Positions 51,597 to 59,187 of a stretch of 64,000 bases of DNA are shown piece by piece. The notes beneath the pieces are model-generated. The model was given only the letters and a program-made list of their open reading frames with translations. It was not told the origin of the DNA and did not search any database. Position 1 is the stretch's first letter, and the number at the start of each line of letters is the position of its first letter. The translations under genes and the position numbers were made by a program. The stretch comes from Anaerolineales bacterium (GTDB lineage: Bacteria; Chloroflexota; Anaerolineae; Anaerolineales; Villigracilaceae): assembly GCA_030834895.1 (NCBI GenBank), contig JAUQXA010000058.1, positions 38,467-102,466 of the forward strand, in the 5' to 3' direction.

Positions 51597-53240
51597 ATGG
51601 CAAAACCAAAGTTTCTGCAATGTGTCATCTGTGGCAACCAACAACAATACGAACCCTTTACGCCGGCCGTCTGTAAAAAATGCGAATCGCAATGGCTGGA
51701 AGCAAGCTACGATTATGAAACCTTCAAGCGCGACATCCTGCGCGGCTTGCCGGGAAGGCCATCCAATCTCTGGCGCTACCAGGACGTCCTCCCGCTCGGC
51801 AATCCCGCCGCCCTGGACCTTTACCCCGCAGGCGGAACGCCCCTCTGGCTGTCACAACGGTTTGCCAATAAACTGGGATATGACCGTGTCTATTTCAAGG
51901 ATGAGCGATACGGACCAACCAGCTCCTTCAAGGACAGGCAGGCGGCCGTTGCAGTTGCCGCAATGAATGAAGGGGATGTGCGCGAAGCCGTGATCGCCTC
52001 CACAGGAAACGCGGCAGTAGCATACGCGGCGGCATGCGCCCGGGCAGGCATTAAGCTTTGGGTCTTTATGACCAGTCTGGTTCCCCAGGAAAAACTGCGT
52101 GAAGCTGCGTTGTTCGGCGCGGAAGTCATCCGCGTCAGCGGCAACTACGACCAGACCAAACAGATCGCAAGCCAGTTTGCCCAGCGCAAACAACTGCTTT
52201 TGGACCGTGGCGCAAGCTCCATCCCGGCGCGCGAGTCCATGAAAACCATCGCATACGAAATTGTGGAGCAACTCGGCTGGCGCGCGCCTGATTGGTATAT
52301 TCAATCTGTCAGCGGCGGCATGGGTCCGCTTGGGGTGTATCAGGGTTTCAAGGAAATGTTCGACATGGGGTTGATCCACCGCATCCCCAAGATTGCCATC
52401 ATCCAAACCGAAGGCTGCTCGCCAATGGTCAAGGCCTTCAAGGCGGGCATGGAAGTTGCCGACGCCGTCATCCCCGATACGCGCATCATCATTCTTTCCA
52501 CGGGTGACCCTGGAAAAGTCTACACCTACCTTTGGAAAATCATCCAGCAACACGGCGGCACGATGGAATCCGTGACGGACGCGGAGGCCTTCGACGCCAT
52601 GCGTTCTCTCGCCAAAAGCGAAGGAATGGCGGTTGAACCCGCCACGGCGGTTGCGTATGCCGGCCTGGAAAAGATGTTGAAAAACGGCACAATCGGCAAG
52701 GATGAAGTCGTGGTGGTCAACTGTACCGGTCACACCTTCCCTGTCGAAAAGCATGTGCTTGGCGACCAATGGGCTGTTGATGTACACTTGAGCAAGGACC
52801 AATCCCCGGCGCCACAGGAAGGCTTGCAGGCCGCGCTCGAAAACCTGGATGAAAAAGTAACCACCGTCCTGCTGGTGGACGACAATTCAGACGACGCCCT
52901 GCTCATTCGCAGGCTGCTCGAAGGGAAAAAGTCATATCGTGTGTATCATGCAAAGGATGGTTGGGAAGGACTTGCCATGGCGCGCCAGCACCTTCCGGAC
53001 CTGATCGTCAGCGACCTGACCATGCCGGGCATAGACGGTTTTGGTTTCGTGGAGGAAATCAAGCTTGACCCTCGCACGAAGGATATTCCGGTTGTCGTTG
53101 TCAGTGCAAAGGATATTACTGTCGAGGAGCGCAACCGCCTTAACGGACATATCGAGGCTCTGTATCAAAAAGGTTCGTTACCAACCCGCAAATTCGTGGA
53201 CAAGGTAATCAACGTCATCGAAGACAAGAATGGAGCCTAG
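51597..53240 (+). CDS. Threonine synthase-like PLP enzyme fused to a receiver domain
   Basis: A 547-residue fusion. Residues 1-30 hold a Cys zinc ribbon (CVICG, CKKCE). A fold-type II PLP domain follows, with the cofactor lysine Lys112 (GPTSSFKDRQ), the STGNAAVAYAAACARAG loop and a late CTGHT, as in threonine synthases that make threonine from phosphohomoserine. From about residue 420 a CheY-like receiver is attached: LLVDDNSDD, phospho-Asp473 (LIVSDLTMPG), VVVSAKD and a Lys in YQKGS. A TAAAAT lies six bases before the ATG, perhaps an internal leaderless promoter. The fusion implies phosphorylation-controlled catalysis. Confidence 0.85.
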   Translation: MAKPKFLQCVICGNQQQYEPFTPAVCKKCESQWLEASYDYETFKRDILRGLPGRPSNLWRYQDVLPLGNPAALDLYPAGGTPLWLSQRFANKLGYDRVYFKDERYGPTSSFKDRQAAVAVAAMNEGDVREAVIASTGNAAVAYAAACARAGIKLWVFMTSLVPQEKLREAALFGAEVIRVSGNYDQTKQIASQFAQRKQLLLDRGASSIPARESMKTIAYEIVEQLGWRAPDWYIQSVSGGMGPLGVYQGFKEMFDMGLIHRIPKIAIIQTEGCSPMVKAFKAGMEVADAVIPDTRIIILSTGDPGKVYTYLWKIIQQHGGTMESVTDAEAFDAMRSLAKSEGMAVEPATAVAYAGLEKMLKNGTIGKDEVVVVNCTGHTFPVEKHVLGDQWAVDVHLSKDQSPAPQEGLQAALENLDEKVTTVLLVDDNSDDALLIRRLLEGKKSYRVYHAKDGWEGLAMARQHLPDLIVSDLTMPGIDGFGFVEEIKLDPRTKDIPVVVVSAKDITVEERNRLNGHIEALYQKGSLPTRKFVDKVINVIEDKNGA

Positions 53241-53252
53241 AGGAGATAACTC

Positions 53253-53639
53253 ATGGGAAGCACTATTTTATACATAGAAGATAACCCGGATAACATGATG
53301 CTCGTCAAACGCGCGCTTGAAGCGCGGGGCTACAAGCTGTTACAGGCCTTGAATGGGGTTAAAGGAGTGGCGATGGCGGAAAGCGAGGAGGTGGATTTGA
53401 TCCTGCTCGACATCAACCTGCCCGACATTGACGGTTACGAAGTGGCGCGCAGGATACGCAACAGTGGTAAATCCTCCCTGGCGTACGTTCCCATCATTGC
53501 CGTCACGGCCAACGCTTTGAAAGGCGATGCCGAAAAGGCCCTCAGCGCCGGTTGTGACGTGTACATGTCGAAGCCGATCAACATCCGTGAGTTGTGGGCG
53601 CGCGTGGAAGCCTTTGTGCCATCTCCCCAAAAGTCATAA
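53253..53639 (+). CDS. Stand-alone receiver domain protein (DivK/CheY-like)
   Basis: A 128-residue single receiver. ILYIEDNPDN supplies the acidic pair, Asp53 in LILLDINLPD is the phosphorylation site, the switch Thr is in IIAVTANALKGD and the Lys is in VYMSKPINI. It has no output domain. AGAGGAG precedes the ATG, 12 bases after the fusion gene. It could be a phosphate carrier or sink for the kinase at 49199, or bind a protein partner. Confidence 0.93.
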   Translation: MGSTILYIEDNPDNMMLVKRALEARGYKLLQALNGVKGVAMAESEEVDLILLDINLPDIDGYEVARRIRNSGKSSLAYVPIIAVTANALKGDAEKALSAGCDVYMSKPINIRELWARVEAFVPSPQKS

Positions 53640-53676
53640 CAATCACCTACAGGCTGTCAAAGGGACGCAAGGTTTC

Positions 53677-54879
53677 ATGACGACAAAAAAACTGCAAGTC
53701 TCTGAGCAGATATCATACCTGACCGAACTGCAGTGCTCCGGTTGTGGAAGCTTGTATTCTGCAGCCGAAGTCCATACTTATTGTCCCGATTGCCAGTCTC
53801 CCCTTCTGGTAAATTACGATTTGAACACCGCGCGGCGGCACGTGGACCGGGATGAAATCCACAGCCGGCTCAAGGGAATGTGGCGCTGGCATGAGGTATT
53901 GCCCGTGCGCGAAGCGCAAAACATGGTGACATTGGGCGAGGGAGATACGCCCCTGTTGCAATTGCCGAGAGTGGGAAGTTCACTGGGTCTGACGAATTTA
54001 TTCGTCAAGGATGAAAGCGGCAATCCCACCGGCTCATTCAAGGCGCGCGGACTTTCCGCTGCCATCTCCAAAGCAAAGGAACTTGGGATTCAAAAGGTCA
54101 TCATCCCGACCGCCGGTAATGCCGGCGGCGCCATGGCGGCCTATGCCGCACGCGCAGACATGCGGGCCATGATCTACATGCCCAAGGATACGCCGAGCGC
54201 AAACGTCATCGAAAGCCGTATTGCGGGCGCGGAAGTGATTCTGGTGGACGGCATCATCAGCGATGCGGCGGGCATGGTGGGAATCAAGGCACGTGAGGAG
54301 GGTTGGTTCGATGTTTCCACGTTCAAAGAGCCATATCGCATGGAAGGCAAAAAGATCATGGGATACGAACTGGCGGAAGCATTCGATTGGGAACTGCCAG
54401 ACGTCATCATCTACCCCACCGGTGGCGGAACGGGATTGGTGGGCATGTGGAAGGCCTTCGATGAACTTGAAAAGCTCGGCTGGCTTGACAACACCAAACG
54501 TCCGCGCATGGTCTCGGTGCAGGCGGAAGGATGCGCGCCGGTTGTGAAGGCCTTCGAGCAAAAAGCGGCGTTCTGCGATTTCTGGATCAACGCCAAAACC
54601 ATTGCCTCTGGTTTGCGCGTGCCAAAGAGCTTTGCCGACCACCTGATCCTTGCCAGTCTTTATGAAAGCAGCGGCACGGCCGTCGCCGTCAGTGATGCAT
54701 CCATCACGGAAGCGCAAAAGGAACTTGCGAAAGCCGAAGGTATATTTGCGGCCCCCGAAGGCGCGGCAACGCTCGCGGCTTTGAAGGAACTCGTGCGACA
54801 AAGATGGATTCAGCCTGATGAACGGGTGGTATTGTTCAACACAGGCTCAGGATTGAAGTATCTCGACCAGCAAGGTTAG
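53677..54879 (+). CDS. thrC: Threonine synthase
   Basis: A 400-residue PLP enzyme that turns O-phosphohomoserine into threonine. The N-terminal zinc ribbon has Cys20, Cys23, Cys36 and Cys39. The cofactor lysine is Lys122 (NPTGSFKARGLS), with PTAGNAGGAMAAYAA and YPTGGGTGLVGMWKA as phosphate-binding loops. It follows the archaeal/plant-type class rather than the long E. coli form. The ATG at 53677 has AAGG before it. It is the last gene of the array operon. It shares the fold with the receiver fusion but is clearly a separate lineage. Confidence 0.87.
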   Translation: MTTKKLQVSEQISYLTELQCSGCGSLYSAAEVHTYCPDCQSPLLVNYDLNTARRHVDRDEIHSRLKGMWRWHEVLPVREAQNMVTLGEGDTPLLQLPRVGSSLGLTNLFVKDESGNPTGSFKARGLSAAISKAKELGIQKVIIPTAGNAGGAMAAYAARADMRAMIYMPKDTPSANVIESRIAGAEVILVDGIISDAAGMVGIKAREEGWFDVSTFKEPYRMEGKKIMGYELAEAFDWELPDVIIYPTGGGTGLVGMWKAFDELEKLGWLDNTKRPRMVSVQAEGCAPVVKAFEQKAAFCDFWINAKTIASGLRVPKSFADHLILASLYESSGTAVAVSDASITEAQKELAKAEGIFAAPEGAATLAALKELVRQRWIQPDERVVLFNTGSGLKYLDQQG

Positions 54880-54944
54880 ACTGGTTTGGGAAGGGGGTGA
54901 ACTGACTTAATTTGATTCGTTCTCCCTTTGAATTGATCCACATC

Positions 54945-55706
54945 TCAAGCGGACGCTTCGCGCGGCAGCCACAGGCTGGCACCCATTTCGACAGCCATTG
55001 CCCCCGCCGACAGCATGTCCGCCGCGTCCTGTTCCGTCCAGATTCCGCCTGACCCGATAATGGGAATCCCGATCATCGCCGCTGAACAGACGATTTCCAG
55101 CGAGCGCGGAAACTGTGACCTCCCAAACAATCTGCCAGTGACCGGTTTGCCTTCGCGCATCAACGCCCCGCGCGGATACGACATACTGACCGCCGCCGCT
55201 CCACCTTCGATCAGGCGCGGACCGAGGCGCAGGATTTGGTCTGCCGGCAGGGAAAAGATCAATGGCAATTCGCCCACGCACATCTCCAAATTCAGCAAAA
55301 GGATGTCATCTGAAAGAAGCGGGGCAAAGCCAAGCTCGACCGCCATCACGTTCTCGATGCCTTCGAGCATCCGCACCATGTGCTGGGTCTCTTCGGGACG
55401 GTCTGCCATCAGGTGGACGATGATCGGCAAGTCGGCGCGGTTCCAGCGTGCGGCGTGTTTTTTGACCACCGCCGCCAGCCCGGGGTTTGGCAGTCCCGAA
55501 TGCAACAGAAACCCGCCAGGGAATTTGATCACCGCTGGGTGAGCAGCCGGTGCGCGCGGACGCAGACTGATGGGGTTTGTCACGAACGCGCCAAACGTAC
55601 GTGCGTCGAGACCTCCGAGGTTTGGAAGACCTCGGAGGTCTGGGCTGAATCCCAACAGTCCCGCCGCATTCATGATTGGTTTGCTGAAATAGAGATCGCG
55701 TTTCAT
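54945..55706 (-). CDS. Dihydroorotate dehydrogenase-like FMN oxidoreductase
   Basis: A 253-residue TIM-barrel protein. The start MKRDLYFSKPIMNAAGLLGF and the late IIGSGGIWTEQDAADMLSAGA, which binds the FMN phosphate, are typical of DHOD-like enzymes; SMSYPRGALMREGKPVTGRL lies between. Key catalytic Cys or Ser of PyrD is not obvious, so it may be a related oxidoreductase. AAGGAGG precedes the ATG at 55706. The codons at 55609-55641 are made of an inverted-repeat element (protein residues about 22-33). It converges with the thrC gene. Confidence 0.6.
   Translation of the reverse strand: MKRDLYFSKPIMNAAGLLGFSPDLRGLPNLGGLDARTFGAFVTNPISLRPRAPAAHPAVIKFPGGFLLHSGLPNPGLAAVVKKHAARWNRADLPIIVHLMADRPEETQHMVRMLEGIENVMAVELGFAPLLSDDILLLNLEMCVGELPLIFSLPADQILRLGPRLIEGGAAAVSMSYPRGALMREGKPVTGRLFGRSQFPRSLEIVCSAAMIGIPIIGSGGIWTEQDAADMLSAGAMAVEMGASLWLPREASA
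55609..55641. repeat. AGACCTCCGAGGT inverted repeat inside a CDS
   Basis: AGACCTCCGAGGT (55609-55621) and AGACCTCGGAGGTCT (55627-55641) are inverted copies around a five-base loop. They encode DLRGLPNLGG in frame near the N-terminus of the DHOD-like protein. The palindrome resembles known dispersed repeats. Confidence 0.8.
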
Positions 55707-55726
55707 ATTCCTCCTTATTTTACGCT

Positions 55727-55919
55727 GGTTCCAGTTGACTTGAAGATGGAAATGTGTATGATGTACCTCGGCTTGAGCGGACAGCCCAAACACGCCCGCG
55801 ACATTGCCGCCATCCTGCGGGCGAAGAAAAATCAACTTGATTTTGGATACATCGAAGAGTGGGTGACACGGTTGGGCTTGGATTCTGTGTGGAGGGAGAT
55901 GCTGGATAGCGTTGGGTAG
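55727..55919 (+). pseudogene. C-terminal remnant of a nucleotidyltransferase-like gene
   Basis: The frame here ends in HARDIAAILRAKKNQLDFGY and IEEWVTRLGLDSVWREML, a pattern I know as the C-terminal end of small nucleotidyltransferase-like proteins common in Chloroflexota and cyanobacteria (W-RDI-x-x-x-L then YIE-W-x-x-x-LG). The upstream part of that frame is antisense to the DHOD-like gene and is not homologous, so the gene has lost its 5' end. Confidence 0.55.
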
Positions 55920-56103
55920 TTTACCCAATAGCGGAGGAGAATCGTTGAGGAAATTGGGGTTGCAAATGATTACGGTAAAATAGCAAATGTCCAAAACATG
56001 GGCAATGGCTGTTTCGCCTAATGTCCGAAAGTGATTGAGAAGGTATCTGAATATTCCCTGTTAGACACTTCTATCTGTTAGATATATGAAAGAGCAGGAG
56101 AAA

Positions 56104-56586
56104 ATGAGTTTCGATAAAATTAATCTGCGTTACGAGTCTTCAAGGTATGAGAATCTAGTGGAAGAGTATTCGGAGATTCGTACAGCCGAAGATGTAGTGA
56201 GTTGGCGAGACCAGGCTCAACCCGTCATTTCTTATATAGACGAAACAATCTCCAGTATGAACGAAATCGTCAATATTGAGAAAGAAAAGTTGAAACTGGA
56301 GATTGACAAAGACGAAAAGGGGAAGATCAAGCTTAGCCTAATGCAATATACAAGTTTTGTTGAAATACTGCAAATGCAAGCGGGAAAGCTTAATAAAACT
56401 ATGGATATTATTTCGCAAATCAACAGTCAGATGAACAATGCTGATGTCATGCAAATAATAGCTAAGTCAGATTTGTTTCCCAAAGATAAGCGTACATTGA
56501 AACCCTTGACTATGGCTTTGATTATTGTTGCCATCTTTACGGTTGTCATATGTGCTATGGTAGCACTCTACCCATATTTTTTGTGA
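56104..56586 (+). CDS. Small coiled-coil membrane protein, AT-rich orphan
   Basis: A 160-residue hypothetical protein. Residues about 45-115 are predicted coiled coil (NEIVNIEKEKLKLEIDKDEK, then LQMQAGKLNKTMDIISQINS), and one hydrophobic helix closes it (ALIIVAIFTVVICAMVALYP). The ATG at 56104 has AGGAG just upstream; ATG 56086 in the same frame is possible. Base composition is clearly more AT-rich than the neighbours, with AAA/AAT/ATT-rich codons, suggesting recent acquisition. Nothing indicates its role. Confidence 0.6.
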   Translation: MSFDKINLRYESSRYENLVEEYSEIRTAEDVVSWRDQAQPVISYIDETISSMNEIVNIEKEKLKLEIDKDEKGKIKLSLMQYTSFVEILQMQAGKLNKTMDIISQINSQMNNADVMQIIAKSDLFPKDKRTLKPLTMALIIVAIFTVVICAMVALYPYFL

Positions 56587-56682
56587 TTGAAAAATGTCTA
56601 AAATCGTGCTCATTGATCACAAATGTAAGAACTTGATGGGTTGGTTTTGAAAACTAATGTTAAAAAAGTGGAAAGGAAGTAC

Positions 56683-56718
56683 AAAAACTCCGAAGTCTCA
56701 GTAGACTTCGGAGTTTTT
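56683..56718. terminator. Bidirectional terminator before the ferredoxin-NADP reductase stop
   Basis: AAAAACTCCGAAGTCT and AGACTTCGGAGTTTTT pair perfectly over 16 bases around CAGT, with A/T runs on both outer sides. It can end transcription of the orphan gene on one strand and the reductase on the other. Confidence 0.93.
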
Positions 56719-56720
56719 GT

Positions 56721-58031
56721 TTACGCCGTCTCGACCAATCCCATCAATTGCAGCATCTCTTCGTTTGTGGAGCACTTGAAGAATTCAAGTCCGCGACGTT
56801 TGGCTTCCTCCGCCTCCATTGCTGTCAGCCGCTTGACGTCGTCCTTATCGATGACGGGCTTGTGCAGGCTGCGGATTCTTGCGTCCACGGCGTCGGCGTC
56901 TGTGCTGTTGGGTTGTTTGGTACCCAGGAATTGCAAGACCGCTTGCGCCGCGTGTGTACCGTCCCTGCGGGCATAACCGACCAGTCCGTTGCTGGCTTTG
57001 CGCGCCCAGCCGCCAATGAACACGCCTTCCACCGGGGTTTCGAACGAAACGCCGTCAATCGGGAAGCGCGGCTCACGCTGTTGGACAAATTCATTTTTAG
57101 AAGTCTGCAAGCCGAGCGACTCGTCGATCATGTCACCGATGGCGAAGATGACCGTGTCCACGTCGAGCGTGGTTTTGACACCCGTGCCTTTTGCGCCGAA
57201 CCGCCCATCCCTATTGACGAGGATGTTTTCCTCCACCTCCAGTTTGATGAGCGATCCGTTCTCGCCGATCATGCGGGTGGGGGAGGCGAGAAAGTGGAAG
57301 CGGACTCTGCCATCGGCGATTTTTGGATCCGCTTTGGGCTGGGATTCCAAAATTCGCTTGCGACCAACTTCGGGGTCCTGTCCAGCCGCTTGCAGGAGGG
57401 AAGTCACGCGCTTCATCTCATCCTCGAAGGCGTCCATATCCAGATTGGCGATGATGTGCTTCATCTCATCCTTGGTGAAGTTCACTTCGGCGGGTCCGCG
57501 CCGGTTGACCACTATCACCTCGTCCACGTTTTTCTTTTGGATGAGATGCCGCGCCACGTCCACCATCACGTTGCCCGCGCCGATGATGGCGCAGCGCTTG
57601 CCGATGCGGAATTTCTTCTGGCTGTAGGGCGGCAGGCTGTTGTAGCCATAGACCACATCCTTGGCATGATACACGCCATCGAGCTCTTCGCCTTCCAGTC
57701 CGAGCCACTTCGTTCCCTGTGCTCCCGCCGCGACGATGATGGCATCGAAGCCCATACCTTGCAAGTCCTCAAAGGTGAAATCGCCGTTGTTGGCGATGAG
57801 CACATTTCCGTAGTAGTCCAGTTTGGGATTTTCCATTGCTGCGCGGAACTGCTGGCGGAGCATTTCCTTCATGTTGTGCTTGTCGGGATAAATGCCATAT
57901 TCGACCAGCCCACCTGGTTTGATGTCACGGTTGAAAACCGCCACCCGCACCCCCTGACCGAGTAATTCCTTCGCGGCGAACAAACCTGCCGGTCCCGCCC
58001 CGATTACGGCAACATAATACGTTGCTTCCAT
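56721..58031 (-). CDS. Ferredoxin-NADP+ reductase, adrenodoxin reductase-like
   Basis: A 436-residue flavoprotein that moves electrons between ferredoxin and NADP. FAD binds in VIGAGPAGLFAAKELL at the N-terminus; NADP binds at IGAGNVMVDVARHLIQKK, and the family segments NRRGPAEVNFTKDE and the late FIGGWARKASNGLVGYARRD are present. This is the FprA/GltD-like class, not the plant-type. AGG and a GCAGGAA leader precede the ATG. It is monocistronic. Confidence 0.88.
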   Translation of the reverse strand: MEATYYVAVIGAGPAGLFAAKELLGQGVRVAVFNRDIKPGGLVEYGIYPDKHNMKEMLRQQFRAAMENPKLDYYGNVLIANNGDFTFEDLQGMGFDAIIVAAGAQGTKWLGLEGEELDGVYHAKDVVYGYNSLPPYSQKKFRIGKRCAIIGAGNVMVDVARHLIQKKNVDEVIVVNRRGPAEVNFTKDEMKHIIANLDMDAFEDEMKRVTSLLQAAGQDPEVGRKRILESQPKADPKIADGRVRFHFLASPTRMIGENGSLIKLEVEENILVNRDGRFGAKGTGVKTTLDVDTVIFAIGDMIDESLGLQTSKNEFVQQREPRFPIDGVSFETPVEGVFIGGWARKASNGLVGYARRDGTHAAQAVLQFLGTKQPNSTDADAVDARIRSLHKPVIDKDDVKRLTAMEAEEAKRRGLEFFKCSTNEEMLQLMGLVETA

Positions 58032-58341
58032 TTCCTGCGCCTCCGTAAAAATTCAATTTGGATACTTTTTGTAGTAATTATATTTTCAAATCTGAAAAAC
58101 GCAAGCCGCAATCGTGGAACTCTAATGGTTTTTTTATAATGTGACAAAACGCGCAGATTGAAAAATAATCCTGCCATATTTGTGTTAATATTGGAATAGT
58201 TGTAAGGTCTTTATGGAAAGACCCTCCTGATGTGGAGGTAATGCAAAAATAAACTCCAAGACTCAGCGCCTCTGTGGTTAGAGTTTTGGACTTTCGCAGG
58301 AAATCAATCGCATCACTTTTCTTCGAGAGGAGAACTGTATC
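58032..58341. other. Intergenic region with a repeat-like fragment
   Basis: About 310 bases without a gene. Near 58254-58287 a stretch containing CTCAGCGCCTCTGTGGTTA resembles dispersed repeat sequence seen in other genomes. A weak TTGAAA at 58157 lacks a partner. AGAGGAG at its right end serves the next gene. Confidence 0.45.
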
Positions 58342-59082
58342 ATGGCCGATCTCAAAAAAGTCCCCGGTAAGAACGTGCAATCCCCGCTTGCGCAGTTGCC
58401 GCACAAGGCGGTCCCTGTTTCTCCGCCGGTTCAAGAGGCTTCACCGAAACCTCAACAACCCGCCAAGCTGGAAACGCCAAAGGGACACGCCCGCGCCGCT
58501 GCGCGCGCCTATAACTTTGGACCTCCTTTCTGGACAATCGCCAGCATTCTCTCTTTGGTTATCAATCTCATCTTGATCATTGCCTTGCTTGCGATGTGGG
58601 CAAACATGCAGAAACTCAGCCAGAGCATCGGCGGTGCAATGAATATGGGAAATTTCCTGCTGGGCGGCCTGTACACCAATTTTGAGAAGATGGATCGCGC
58701 CCATATCACAACCAATATCCCCGTCCAGACCGAAATTCCAGTCAAGTTCGATCTGCAATTAAACCAACAGACGAACGTGGTCCTGAGTCAGGATGTGACC
58801 ATCAACAACGCCCTTGTGACCGTGAAGACCGGCGGCATGAACATTACCAACGCGCTCACGACCATCGTCCTGCCGGAGGGTACCAACCTGCCGGTCTTTC
58901 TCAATCTGACAGTTCCGGTGGATCAGAAGGTGCCGGTCACTTTGGATGTCGCTGTGGATATTCCGCTCGAAAAGACTGAATTACATGCGCCCTTTGTCGG
59001 CTTGCAGGATGTGGTCAAGCCGTTTTATTGTATGCTCAACCCCGGCGCGCTCAGGATGGATAACCAGCCGGTTTGTAAGTAA
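58342..59082 (+). CDS. Membrane protein with beta-repeat domain, unknown function
   Basis: A 246-residue protein. Residues 1-60 are Pro/Lys-rich and cytoplasmic; a hydrophobic helix at about 64-88 (WTIASILSLVINLILIIALL) anchors it; the C-terminal ~140 residues are a beta-rich outer part with repeated PV-x-x-x-L/V strands (NIPVQTEIPVKFDLQLNQQT, NLTVPVDQKVPVTLDVAVDI). That alternation looks like a stacked fold or repeat. The start has AGAGGAG. I recognise no family. It lies 105 bases before the M16 pair on the same strand. Confidence 0.55.
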   Translation: MADLKKVPGKNVQSPLAQLPHKAVPVSPPVQEASPKPQQPAKLETPKGHARAAARAYNFGPPFWTIASILSLVINLILIIALLAMWANMQKLSQSIGGAMNMGNFLLGGLYTNFEKMDRAHITTNIPVQTEIPVKFDLQLNQQTNVVLSQDVTINNALVTVKTGGMNITNALTTIVLPEGTNLPVFLNLTVPVDQKVPVTLDVAVDIPLEKTELHAPFVGLQDVVKPFYCMLNPGALRMDNQPVCK

Positions 59083-59187
59083 TTGAAGTGTGGAGTGCAT
59101 CGCGTTTTCATAGCAGGATAAACCAACCCGTGTGGCGAGATGCACCCTTTATGGTATTGATAAATATTGGTATATCTTTGGAGACGA

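Noticed and set aside
53527..53676. N-terminal extension of thrC
   Set aside because: It overlaps the receiver gene in another frame; the zinc ribbon begins after ATG 53677.
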